Assembly: GCF_001421535.1 (NCBI RefSeq)
Contig: NZ_LMKN01000001.1
Coordinates: 992,001-1,056,000, forward strand
Direction of reading: 5' to 3'
DNA length: 64,000 bases
From: Sphingomonas sp. Leaf20
GTDB lineage: Bacteria; Pseudomonadota; Alphaproteobacteria; Sphingomonadales; Sphingomonadaceae
Below, piece by piece: positions 17,034 to 25,936 of this stretch (position 1 is the first letter of the stretch; each line of letters opens with the position of its first letter). The notes beneath the pieces were generated by a model that saw only the letters and a program-made list of their open reading frames with translations, was not told the DNA's origin and made no database searches. The position numbers were made by a program, and so were the translations under genes.

Positions 17034-20000
17034 ATGATGGCGAACGCAACACCGATCACGCTCGACGGTAACCTGAACGACTGGGCGCCGGGCGACCGGA
17101 TCGATCGCGGGCTCGGGACGGGATACGCGATCTACGCGCGGAGCGACGGTGCCGATTTCGCCTTTGCGATGACGGCGCCGACCGCGATCGGCGCGAACAC
17201 GACCGCCTGGCTCAATACCGATCGCAACGCCGCGACGGGGCATCAGGTATTCGGCTTTGCAGGCGGCGCCGAATACAATGTCAACTTCGCCGCCGACGGG
17301 ACCGTCTCGCTATACAGCGGCGCCGCGGGCGAAACGCTGGTGGCGAGCGGCCTGAAGGCGGCATGGTCGGCGGACCGCATGACGGTGGAGTTCCGCGTGC
17401 CCAAGGTCGCGATCGGCACCCCGCAGGCGATCGATACGATCTACGACGTCAACGACACCGCGTTCCTGCCGGGCAATTATTCGAGCACGCCGTTCACGGT
17501 GTTCAACGACACGGGTCTCGTCGCCGACCCCGCGCACCGCGTCGCGATCGTCTGGTCCGAAACCACCGCCAACGCCTATTTCAGCAAGACCGCCTATTCG
17601 CAGCTGTTCATGGCGGCACAGAGCCGGGCGATGCAGGCGGGCGTGCCGTTCGACGTGCTCAACGAAAGCGACCTGACCAGTCTGGCGACGCTCGCGAAAT
17701 ACGACACGATCATTTTCCCGTCGTTCCGCAACGTCGATGCGGGCAAGGCCGACCTGATCGCGCAGACGCTCGAACAGGCGACCAGGCAGTTCGGGATCGG
17801 GCTGGTCGCGGCGGGCGAGTTCATGACCAACGGCGCGGATAACGCCGCACTCGCCGGCGACTCCTATTCGCGCATGAAGCTGTTGTTCGACGCGACGCGC
17901 GTGACCGGCGGTTTCCCGGCCGACGTGACGCTCAAGGCGAGCGACGCGGCGCATCTCGTGCTCGACGGCTATGACGAGGGTCAGGTGATCCGCCAATATA
18001 ACGGGATCGGCTGGAACGCGTTCACCAGCGTCAGCGGCACGGGGACGACGATCGCGACCGAGACCGTCAACGGCCAGACCTATGCGGCCGCGCTCGCGAC
18101 GCAGACGGGGGGCCGCAACGTCCTCTTCTCGAGCGAAGCGGTCATGGCCGACGACAACCTGCTGCAAAAGGCGATCGATTATTCGGTCCACGGCAATGGC
18201 CTGTCGGTCGGATTGCAGATGACCCGCCAGTCCGGGCTGTTCGCGTCGCGCGTCGACATGGATCAGAGTCAGGAGGCCGCGGAGGTCAATCCGGCGAACA
18301 ACGCGCCCGGCATCTACGACAAGCTGATGCCCATCCTGACCGAATGGAAGACGGCGTATAATTTCGTCGGCAGCTATTACGTCAATATCGGCAACGACCC
18401 CGCAAACGGCCAGTCGACCGACTGGGCGGTGTCGCTGCCCTATTACAAGGCGTTGCTCGACATGGGCAACGAGCTTGGCTCGCACAGCTATACGCATCCG
18501 GAGAACACCAACCTGCTGACCGACGCGCAGATCGCGTCCGAGTTCGGCCAGTCGCGCGCCGAGCTCGAGAAACAGCTGAGCGCGTATCTCGGCAAGGCCG
18601 TGACGGTCGGCGGCGCAGCAGTGCCCGGCGCGCCCGAGCAGATCGCCACCAGCCAGGAAATCCTGAAATATGTGACGTATCTCAGCGGCGGCTATTCGGG
18701 CGTCGGCGCGGGCTATCCCAACGCGATCGGCTATATGACGCCGCAGAACGCCGCGGACGACAAGGTCTATATCGCGCCGAACACGTCGTTCGATTTCTCG
18801 CTGATCGAGTTCCAGAAGAAGACGGTGGCCGAGGCGAGCGCGGCCTGGGCGAAGGAATTCAGCGCGCTGACGAGCGGTGCGGACGCGCCCGTGGTGGTAT
18901 GGCCATGGCATGATTACGGCCCGACGATGTGGACCAGCGACGGCACCGTCAGCCCCTATGCCAAGCAGATGTTCACCGACTTCATCGCGCGTGCCGCCGG
19001 AGCCGGGCTTGAGTTCGTGACGCTCGCGGATCTCGCGACCCGGGTCAGCGCGTTCCAGGACGCGACGATCACCTCGGCCGTTGCCGGCAACACGATAACG
19101 GCGACGGTCGGTGCGACCACGGGCACCTTCTCGCTCGACATCGACGGACAGGCGAGCGGACAGGTGATCCGGAACGTCGCGGGCTGGTACGCCTATGACG
19201 CCGACACGGTGTTCCTCCCCAGGACCGGCGGGACCTATGCGATCACGATGGGCGCGGTCGCCGACGACGTGACCCACATCACCGCGCTGCCGATGCGCGC
19301 GACGCTGGAAACGCTCAGCGGCGACGGACGCGATCTGGCGTTCACCGTCGAGGGCGAAGGCAAGGTGACGGTCGATCTCAAGGCGCCGGGCACCGACTGG
19401 ACGACCGTCACCGGCGCGACCATCGCCAGCCAGATCGGCGAGATCCTGACGATCGACCTCGGCGCGATCGGCGTCCATGCCGTCAGGATCGGGCATCAGG
19501 CCAATGTCGGCCCGGCGATCACGTCGTTCGGCGGCGGCACGACGGGGATGCTGTCGATCGCCGAGAACGGCACCGCGCTGACGACGATCGCCGCGACCGA
19601 CGCCAATATCGCACTGGGCGATTCGATCCGATACTCGATCGCCACGGGCGGCGACGGCGCCAATTTCTCGATTGATGCGACCACCGGCGTACTGAAGTTC
19701 GCGACCGCGCCCGATTTCGAGACGCCGACCGACGCGAACCGTGACAACATCTATGCGGTGACGGTGGTCGCCACCGATACCCGGGGCGCGGTCGACACGC
19801 AGATACTGTCGATCGGCGTGACCGACATCGTCGGCATCACCCGGACGGGGACGATCTTTGCCGAGACGATGAACGGCACGGGCGAACAGGACGTGCTCGA
19901 CGGCAGCTGGGGTAACGACGTGCTGAACGGTCTCGGCGGCAATGATCGCCTGATCGGTGGTCTTGGCAACGACACGCTGAATGGCGGGGCGGGCAACGAC

Positions 20001-20432
20001 ACGCTGATCGGCGGCACTGGCCGCGACACCCTCGCCGGGGGTGACGGCAACGACATCCTGACCGGCGGCGACGATCAGGACGTGATGACCGGCGGCGCGG
20101 GCGCGGACATCTTCCGGTTCGAGGCGAAGGGCGACAGCCCGGCATCCTCGCTGCGCGACGTGATCAACGATTTCACGGTCGGACAGGACAAGATCGACCT
20201 GTCGATGATCGACGCGAACAGCTCGATCTTCGCGCGTGGCGACCAGTCGTTCAACCTGATCGGAATGGGCGCGCGCTTCACCGCGCCGGAACAGCTTCGC
20301 TACAGCTATCAGATGATCGGCGGCCGCGAATACACCGTCGTCGAGGGCAATACCGATACCGGGTCCGCAGCCGACTTCTCGATCGCGCTGCTCGGCCACC
20401 ACTTCCTGAGCGCGAACGATTTCTTCATGTAG
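17034..20432 (+). CDS. PelA-like polysaccharide deacetylase fused to cadherin-like and RTX domains
   Basis: 1132 residues. The ATG at 17034 has a GGGGA site upstream; the longer frame is not supported. No N-terminal signal peptide is visible. Residues 5-130 look like a CBM9/DOMON-type beta-sandwich ('ITLDGNLNDWAPGDRID'). Residues about 170-390 resemble the flavodoxin-like and jelly-roll middle of PelA ('YDTIIFPSFRNVD', 'GIGLVAAGEFMTNG'). Residues 400-690 are a CE4-like deacetylase with 'SRVDMDQ' (Asp408/Asp410) and 'ELGSHSYTH' (His484, His488), whose spacing resembles PelA's Asp-His-His metal site as I recall it. Residues about 824-932 are cadherin-like. Residues about 947-1029 carry RTX nonapeptides ('GGNDRLIGGLGNDTLNGG'), and a C-terminal secretion tail follows. 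I infer export by the T1SS and deacetylation of Pel outside the cell. pelG follows after 23 bp. Confidence 0.82.
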   Translation: MMANATPITLDGNLNDWAPGDRIDRGLGTGYAIYARSDGADFAFAMTAPTAIGANTTAWLNTDRNAATGHQVFGFAGGAEYNVNFAADGTVSLYSGAAGETLVASGLKAAWSADRMTVEFRVPKVAIGTPQAIDTIYDVNDTAFLPGNYSSTPFTVFNDTGLVADPAHRVAIVWSETTANAYFSKTAYSQLFMAAQSRAMQAGVPFDVLNESDLTSLATLAKYDTIIFPSFRNVDAGKADLIAQTLEQATRQFGIGLVAAGEFMTNGADNAALAGDSYSRMKLLFDATRVTGGFPADVTLKASDAAHLVLDGYDEGQVIRQYNGIGWNAFTSVSGTGTTIATETVNGQTYAAALATQTGGRNVLFSSEAVMADDNLLQKAIDYSVHGNGLSVGLQMTRQSGLFASRVDMDQSQEAAEVNPANNAPGIYDKLMPILTEWKTAYNFVGSYYVNIGNDPANGQSTDWAVSLPYYKALLDMGNELGSHSYTHPENTNLLTDAQIASEFGQSRAELEKQLSAYLGKAVTVGGAAVPGAPEQIATSQEILKYVTYLSGGYSGVGAGYPNAIGYMTPQNAADDKVYIAPNTSFDFSLIEFQKKTVAEASAAWAKEFSALTSGADAPVVVWPWHDYGPTMWTSDGTVSPYAKQMFTDFIARAAGAGLEFVTLADLATRVSAFQDATITSAVAGNTITATVGATTGTFSLDIDGQASGQVIRNVAGWYAYDADTVFLPRTGGTYAITMGAVADDVTHITALPMRATLETLSGDGRDLAFTVEGEGKVTVDLKAPGTDWTTVTGATIASQIGEILTIDLGAIGVHAVRIGHQANVGPAITSFGGGTTGMLSIAENGTALTTIAATDANIALGDSIRYSIATGGDGANFSIDATTGVLKFATAPDFETPTDANRDNIYAVTVVATDTRGAVDTQILSIGVTDIVGITRTGTIFAETMNGTGEQDVLDGSWGNDVLNGLGGNDRLIGGLGNDTLNGGAGNDTLIGGTGRDTLAGGDGNDILTGGDDQDVMTGGAGADIFRFEAKGDSPASSLRDVINDFTVGQDKIDLSMIDANSSIFARGDQSFNLIGMGARFTAPEQLRYSYQMIGGREYTVVEGNTDTGSAADFSIALLGHHFLSANDFFM

Positions 20433-20455
20433 CGCAAGGCATAGCCGGCGATGGT

Positions 20456-21853
20456 ATGGCAGGCATAGGCTTCCAGTTGGCGAGGACCGCGCGTGAAGGC
20501 GGGGTTGGCGGGATCGTCGGTGCCGCCGCGTTCGGCGCGGTCATCAGCGCCGGCCCCTGGCTGATCACGGCGATCGCGATGGCGATGCTCAACCGCTGGT
20601 CCGCGGCGCATCTCGGCAGCGACGCGGCACGGACGGTTCAGACGATCCTGGTCTACAGCTTCAGCCTGTCGGCGCTTGCCGCGGCGCCGGTGGGTATCCT
20701 GGCGACGCGGCTGGTGGCGGATCGCATCTTCGCGCGCGACGCAGGCGGCGTATCGGGGATCATGCTCGTGGCGCTGGCGGCGGGCGGCGGCTTCGCGCTC
20801 GCGATCGGCACGGTCACGTTCGGCCTGCTCGGCCAATTGCCGCTCGCGCAGGCCGTGCTCGCCACGCTGATCCTCGCCTGGCTCACGCAGATCTGGATCG
20901 CCGCGCCGCTGCTGACCGCGCTGCGCCGCTATCGCGCGATCCCCCTCGCCTATCTCGCGGGCATCGCGCTCGCCGCGCTCCTCCTCGCTGTGTTGCCGGG
21001 GCCCGGCGTGATCATGGTGCTCGCGGTCATCGCCGCCGGCATCGCCACGACGCTCGCCGCGGTCATGTACGTCGTCCGCCGCCATTTTTCCGCAGCACCA
21101 GTCCTTCCCGACCGGACCGCGATGGCACCGCGGCTCGCACAGATCGTCGCGGCGGCCGGGGTCCTTGGGGTGGTCGCGATCTGGATCGACAAATGGCAAT
21201 TGTGGTTCGGCCCCGCGAGCATCCCGACGATCGGCCTGCTACGCCTCAACCCCATCAACGATCAGGGGAGTTTCCTCGGCCTGCTGACGATGGTGCCCGG
21301 GCTGACCTTGCTGCTGATCGTCACCGAGACCCGGTTCGACCGGGCGTTCGAGGGCATGATCGTCCGGTGCACCGGGACGTCAACGCTGCAGCGGATCGAG
21401 GAGGCGCGTGGCGACGTCGCGCGCGCCATGCTCGACGGGCTGCGCATCCTGGTGCTGGCGCAGGCGCTGGTCGCGGCATTCGCGTGGGTCTTCGCGGTGC
21501 CGTTGTTCGAGGCGATCGGCGCGGATGCGCGCGCGATCTTCGCGTTCCGCCAGACATCGCTTGGCACCGTGTTCCACCTCGTCGTCATCGCGACGACGGT
21601 CGTGCTCGCCTATTATGATCTGTTCGGCCGCATCGTGCTGACATGGTTGGCGTTCGCGATCGGCAGCGCGATCGCGACGCTCCTGCAATGGGACATCGGC
21701 TTCGCGGCGTTCGGATGGGGCTATATGGCCGGCGCGGTGGTGGGGGCGTCGGTCGGCCTTGCGCTCGTCGCCGAGGCCACGGTCAACCTCACCTATCTGC
21801 TGTTCGTCGGCAACAACCCCTCGGTCGTCGGGCATGGCGGGCGCTTCCTGTGA
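20456..21853 (+). CDS. pelG: PelG-like polytopic inner-membrane polysaccharide transporter
   Basis: 465 residues, almost entirely hydrophobic helices (about 12). It opens with 'MAGIGFQLARTAREGGVGG' and 'AVISAGPWLITAI', the conserved PelG N-terminus ('MAGIGFELRK...SSGPWVLSI' in known members). PelG is a MOP-flippase-like component that forms the Pel synthase/transport complex with PelD, PelE and the glycosyltransferase PelF. In classical loci pelG is the last gene; here it is the second. Its stop overlaps the GTG of the next gene (GTGA). The ATG at 20456 is chosen because the PelG signature starts there. Confidence 0.9.
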   Translation: MAGIGFQLARTAREGGVGGIVGAAAFGAVISAGPWLITAIAMAMLNRWSAAHLGSDAARTVQTILVYSFSLSALAAAPVGILATRLVADRIFARDAGGVSGIMLVALAAGGGFALAIGTVTFGLLGQLPLAQAVLATLILAWLTQIWIAAPLLTALRRYRAIPLAYLAGIALAALLLAVLPGPGVIMVLAVIAAGIATTLAAVMYVVRRHFSAAPVLPDRTAMAPRLAQIVAAAGVLGVVAIWIDKWQLWFGPASIPTIGLLRLNPINDQGSFLGLLTMVPGLTLLLIVTETRFDRAFEGMIVRCTGTSTLQRIEEARGDVARAMLDGLRILVLAQALVAAFAWVFAVPLFEAIGADARAIFAFRQTSLGTVFHLVVIATTVVLAYYDLFGRIVLTWLAFAIGSAIATLLQWDIGFAAFGWGYMAGAVVGASVGLALVAEATVNLTYLLFVGNNPSVVGHGGRFL

Positions 21854-22743
21854 CGCGTCTCACCGATCTGGCGCGGCGACGGATGCTGGCGCTCGGCGCG
21901 CTGGGCCTGACGTTCGGACTGCGCGCACCGCTCGATGCCGCCGCCGGACCGGCACGGCGCTCGGACGACGACGATGCGCGGTGGGCGATAGACTATGGCG
22001 CGGCGACGGACCCCGCACTCGCGCGCGCATGCCGGTTGCTCGTGCTCGAGCCGCATCACCCGCGTCCGATCGCGCCGCTCCGCGGAACCGGCAGCAGCCT
22101 GCTCGGCTATGTCAGCTTCGGCGAGATCGAACGGTCGCGACCCTATTTTCCCGGTCTTGAAAAGGCCGGTGCGCTGGGTCCCGCGAACCCGAACTGGCCC
22201 GATGCGCGGCTGGTCGACCTGCGACATCCCGCGTGGCGGGCGGCGGTCATCGACCAGCTCGTGCCGGCGATCCTCGCGCTCGGCTATGACGGAATCTTCA
22301 TCGATACGATGGATAACGCCGAAGCGATGGAACGGCAGGATCCGGTCGCGAACAAGGGCATGATCGCCGCGGGAGCCGCGTTGATCGGCGCGGTACGCAC
22401 GCGGTTTCCCAAGATCCGGATCATGCTCAACCGCGGCTATGCGGTACTTCCCGACGTCGCACCCAAGCTCGACTATGTCCTGGGCGAAGCGATGGCGTCG
22501 CGCTGGAACTTCGCTGCCAAACGCTATGAAATGCTCAGCGATGACGACTGGGAATGGCAGGCCGCGCGTTTGCGGGTCGCCAAGGCGCGCAATCCCGCGC
22601 TCAAGGTTATGACGCTCGACTATTGGGACCAAGCCGACGTCGATCATGTCAGATCGCTCTATGCACGCGAACGCAGGGCCGGCTTTCGCCCCTATGTCGC
22701 GACGCTCGCGCTCGACCGCCTGTGGCCGGAGCCGACCCGATGA
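21850..22743 (+). CDS. pelA: PelA-type glycoside hydrolase (GH166/GH114-like) as a stand-alone protein
   Basis: 297 residues, GTG start overlapping the pelG stop. The N-terminus 'LARRRMLALGALGLTFGLRA' looks like a Tat or Sec signal with consecutive arginines. The body is a TIM-barrel of the endo-alpha-1,4-polygalactosaminidase type, with 'LLGYVSFGEIERSRPYF', 'GYDGIFIDTMDNAEAM' and 'VMTLDYWDQ' as landmarks. It matches the N-terminal hydrolase domain of PelA, which trims the cationic Pel polymer in the periplasm. Here it ends where the deacetylase part would begin in classical PelA, so the two activities are encoded by separate genes (compare 17034-20432). Catalytic residues are probably in the FGEIE and FIDTMDN strands. 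Confidence 0.85.
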   Translation: MTRLTDLARRRMLALGALGLTFGLRAPLDAAAGPARRSDDDDARWAIDYGAATDPALARACRLLVLEPHHPRPIAPLRGTGSSLLGYVSFGEIERSRPYFPGLEKAGALGPANPNWPDARLVDLRHPAWRAAVIDQLVPAILALGYDGIFIDTMDNAEAMERQDPVANKGMIAAGAALIGAVRTRFPKIRIMLNRGYAVLPDVAPKLDYVLGEAMASRWNFAAKRYEMLSDDDWEWQAARLRVAKARNPALKVMTLDYWDQADVDHVRSLYARERRAGFRPYVATLALDRLWPEPTR

Positions 22744-24464
22744 GGGTCGACCGCCAGAACGGCAAGCTCGCGCTGATCCTGCCCGCGGTGGCCGGCCTCG
22801 GTCTTCTCGCGGTGGGGCTCATGCTGCTCCCCAGCCAGCGTGAGATCCTGCCCGCCGAACGCCGCGCGCAGCCGCTGTCCGGTGTCAGCAGCACCCTGCC
22901 GTCCGCAACACCCGCGCCGGCTCCGGCGTCGGCACCGCCGCACCCGGTCATCGCCGTGGAGATCAGCACCGCGACCGCCGCCCGGCTCGCCGCGTTGACG
23001 GCGCAGCTGATTGCCGACGGCGTTCCGGTCACCACGGCGCAGATCACCTATGATCTGGTCGCGGCGGGGCGCCCGGCAATCGCGCTCGCCTATCTCGCCG
23101 CGCGCCCCGATGGCAGCGCCGTCGCAACGTGGCGATTGCGCGTGGACCTGCTGAACCGGACGGGTCGGAAACCCGCCGCAGCCGCGCTGGTCGCAGCGGC
23201 AGCGCGGACGCGCGGCGCGGTGCCGCCTGCCGATCTGGTCGCCGCGGCCTATGCCATCGATCGGCCCGATCTCGTCGTCCTGGCCAGCGCGAAGGGCGTC
23301 ATTCCGCCCCCCGATACGCGTCTCGCGCTCGATCTCGCACGCCGCGCCGACGCCGCCGGTCGCGGTGATCTGATCGCATTGCTCGACCGGGCCACGCGGG
23401 CGGACTGGCGCGCGGCGGACCCCTGGCTCGCGATCCGCCTCGCCGCGCGTGACCGGGACGTCGCCGCCGGCCTGCGCGCGGCGAACGGTCTCCCGGTCGA
23501 CCAGCGCGCCGCGGCACGCGAGGCGATCCTGATCGAGTCGGGCGATCGCGAGGGGCTGCGCGCCGAACTGGTCGCGCGCGCCGCGATCCCGGGCGCCCGC
23601 TCCGACACGAGCGCCGAACGGCTGCTCGCGGCGGGCTATCGCGACGACGCGATCGCACTCTTGCGCCGCGCCGCGTCCGGACAGCCATCGACCGCCGCCG
23701 TGTCACGCCGGCTGCTCTATCTGATGGGACCGCGGCCCGGTGCGGAGGATGTTGCATGGCTGCGGCAGCAGACGACGCAGGGCGATACGCAACAGCAGCG
23801 CGGCTGGCTGTCGTCCTATGTCGAGCGCGACCGGCCAGCCGACGCGCTTGCCTTCGTGTCGCGACATCCGCTCGCGGCACAGACCGATGTGATGCTGATG
23901 CGGCTGTCGCTCGCCCGCGCCGCGCACGACGACAGCGAGGGACGCGCCGCGCTGGCGGCATTGCTCGACGGACGCCCGCTCGACCCGGGACAATTGGTGG
24001 CGCTGTCTGCCGCAGCGCCCGCGCGGATCGGTCCAGCGCAGGCGGCGGAGATCGCGCGGCGGCGCATCGCGGCGGGTGTCGCCGGACCACGCGACCAGCT
24101 CGACCTGGCCTGGACGGCGTGGAACGCCGGCGATGCAAAGGCTGCCGCGAAATGGCTCGATGGCCAGCTTGCGAGCACCCCGACGGACCTGCCGACGCTG
24201 CGGCTGATGGCCGATGTCCAGTCGCGGATCGGCGGCGACCGCGCGGCGCGTCCATGGCTCGAGCGCGCGCTGGCGCAGACGCCCGACGAAAGCCGCGCGC
24301 GCGCCGAACTGCTGAATACGCTGGGTCGCCGTGCCGAGGCGGTGGCGCTCGTCGAAACGCTGCGCGCCGATACGCCCAATGACCCGGCGCTCGCTGCGCT
24401 GCACGCACGGCTGCTGATCGCCCGGGGTCAGCCGGGCCGCGCACGCGCGCTCCTCGCGCAATGA
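22740..24464 (+). CDS. pelB: PelB-like TPR protein (periplasmic scaffold part)
   Basis: 574 residues. The ATG overlaps the upstream stop. One N-terminal membrane helix (about residues 10-30, 'LALILPAVAGLGLLAVGLMLL') and a Pro/Ala-rich linker come first. Then many helical hairpins of TPR type follow, with repeated Ala/Leu/Arg patterns ('VARRAAIPG', 'AAGYRDDAIALLRRA', 'LDLAWTAWNAGDAKAAAKWL', 'RARAELLNTLGRRAEAVAL'). In known Pel loci PelB is one large protein with N-terminal TPRs and a C-terminal outer-membrane barrel. Here the TPR part is its own gene and the barrel is in the next. The scaffold probably recruits the hydrolase/deacetylase to the exit channel. Sequence conservation in such repeats is low, so the call leans on gene order. 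Confidence 0.75.
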   Translation: MRVDRQNGKLALILPAVAGLGLLAVGLMLLPSQREILPAERRAQPLSGVSSTLPSATPAPAPASAPPHPVIAVEISTATAARLAALTAQLIADGVPVTTAQITYDLVAAGRPAIALAYLAARPDGSAVATWRLRVDLLNRTGRKPAAAALVAAAARTRGAVPPADLVAAAYAIDRPDLVVLASAKGVIPPPDTRLALDLARRADAAGRGDLIALLDRATRADWRAADPWLAIRLAARDRDVAAGLRAANGLPVDQRAAAREAILIESGDREGLRAELVARAAIPGARSDTSAERLLAAGYRDDAIALLRRAASGQPSTAAVSRRLLYLMGPRPGAEDVAWLRQQTTQGDTQQQRGWLSSYVERDRPADALAFVSRHPLAAQTDVMLMRLSLARAAHDDSEGRAALAALLDGRPLDPGQLVALSAAAPARIGPAQAAEIARRRIAAGVAGPRDQLDLAWTAWNAGDAKAAAKWLDGQLASTPTDLPTLRLMADVQSRIGGDRAARPWLERALAQTPDESRARAELLNTLGRRAEAVALVETLRADTPNDPALAALHARLLIARGQPGRARALLAQ

Positions 24465-25936
24465 TCGCGCTGTTGCTCGGCATGGCGGATGCGCCTGCGC
24501 TGACCGTCCCGCGCACGGTGTTCGCCGACGCGCGCGTGCTGGCGCCCGATGCCAGACTCGGCTGGCCCGGCGATGCGACGCTCGATATCCAGGATGCCGG
24601 CGACGAAGTCGTGATCCGCTTCGACCGACCGATCGCACCCGAGCCGATCGCGGCATTCCGCGATGCCGCTGGCGAGGCGGTCGGCGACCTGCGGTGGAAC
24701 GACACGAGCCTGGTGCTGCGGCCTGCACCGGGCTGGATCATGTCATGGCGACGGACGGGATCCGAACTCGCCTTTGCCTTTGTTCCCACAACACCTGACG
24801 CGACCGGCGCGGACCAGGGCGGCGGCGACGCACCCGAGACCGACATCGCGGCGATCGAAGCGGCGATAGCCGCGGGCTATCCGGGCCGGGCGCTGCGGGC
24901 GGCGAACCGGCTCGCGCAACGCTATCCGCGCGATCGCCGCGTGACACGGCTGCTCGCCGACGTTCGCCTCGCGGATGGCGATGTGCGAGCCGCCGGTCGC
25001 GGGTATCGCGCGCTGGCCGCCGACGATCCCGTCGCGCGGCGTGCGATCGCCGCCGCGCCGGGTACGGCGAGTATCGGCGTCAGCGCGCGCGACGGCAGCG
25101 ACCTGTCGCAGGCCGAATATGCCGCGCGGATCGACGCTGCGATCGATGACCGCTTTGCCGTCGGCGGCGGCCTCCGCCACATCGAGAGCCGGGTCGCGAC
25201 GATCGGACGCGACGTGCGCAGCGGCGCAACAGTCGTCGACGCCACGCTGGCCGCGGCGTTCGACGGGGCGGTCCGCGTGCAGCTGATCGCGTCAGCGGCG
25301 CTCGACGATGCGGTCACCGGCGGCGGCGCGAAATTCGTCGCAGGGTCGGCCGACGCGCAGGTCCGCGGCAGCGTGACGCGGCACATGCCCGATTATTCGA
25401 CGCCCGCGCAGGTGCTTGGCGGCGGCTATCTGTCACGCGCGTTACTGGGCGTCACCTATCGGCTGACCCCGGGCCTCGTCGCGCAGGCGGACATCGGCGC
25501 CAACCGCTACGGGATCGCGGGCGACGATGGCGCGAGCGATACGCTGGTGGCCAATGCGGGCGCGGATTACCTGATCCGCCGCCAGTTTCCCGCGCTCGGC
25601 CTGACCTACCGGTTCGAGGCGGAATATGTCCGGCGGATGATGCTCGGCGCGAACGGCACCGCGATCATCCCGCTCGCCAGCCGCGAGAACCATACGCTGC
25701 AGGGCCTGGTCAGCGGCGCGCTGGGAGCGGTGCAGCTTACCGCGCTCGCGGGCTGGACGGTCGACCGGTTCGGCGGCGACGGCCCGACCGCGAGCATCGG
25801 GCTGGCCGCGCCGATCGCGATCGCCTGGCGCGTCGAGGGGGGCGCCGGGATCACCTCGATCACGCGGCCCGGTTTTTCGGGCCGTCAGCTTTTCGCGCGC
25901 GCGCTGGTGACGCGCAGCCTGGGGGATACGCAGTGA
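24461..25936 (+). CDS. PelB-like outer-membrane beta-barrel export protein
   Basis: 491 residues, ATGA overlap with the TPR gene. It begins with a short hydrophobic stretch that may act as a signal ('MIALLLGMADAPALTV'). A beta-rich N-domain follows, then a short TPR-like segment (about 125-190, 'GYPGRALRAANRLAQRYPRD'). The second half, from about residue 200, has alternating beta-strand patterns ('SIGVSARDGSDLSQ', 'GYLSRALLGVTYRLTPGLVAQ', 'GAVQLTALAGWTVDRFG'), and the final strands run close to the C-terminus. This fits the 16-stranded barrel of PelB through which Pel leaves the cell. It follows the TPR gene exactly where the C-terminal half of PelB would be. Confidence 0.72.
   Translation: MIALLLGMADAPALTVPRTVFADARVLAPDARLGWPGDATLDIQDAGDEVVIRFDRPIAPEPIAAFRDAAGEAVGDLRWNDTSLVLRPAPGWIMSWRRTGSELAFAFVPTTPDATGADQGGGDAPETDIAAIEAAIAAGYPGRALRAANRLAQRYPRDRRVTRLLADVRLADGDVRAAGRGYRALAADDPVARRAIAAAPGTASIGVSARDGSDLSQAEYAARIDAAIDDRFAVGGGLRHIESRVATIGRDVRSGATVVDATLAAAFDGAVRVQLIASAALDDAVTGGGAKFVAGSADAQVRGSVTRHMPDYSTPAQVLGGGYLSRALLGVTYRLTPGLVAQADIGANRYGIAGDDGASDTLVANAGADYLIRRQFPALGLTYRFEAEYVRRMMLGANGTAIIPLASRENHTLQGLVSGALGAVQLTALAGWTVDRFGGDGPTASIGLAAPIAIAWRVEGGAGITSITRPGFSGRQLFARALVTRSLGDTQ

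Noticed and set aside
17310..20402. 1030-codon minus-strand open frame opposite the RTX deacetylase gene
   Set aside because: His/Arg/Asp-rich composition with no domain; the plus strand has clear domains and a ribosome-binding site.
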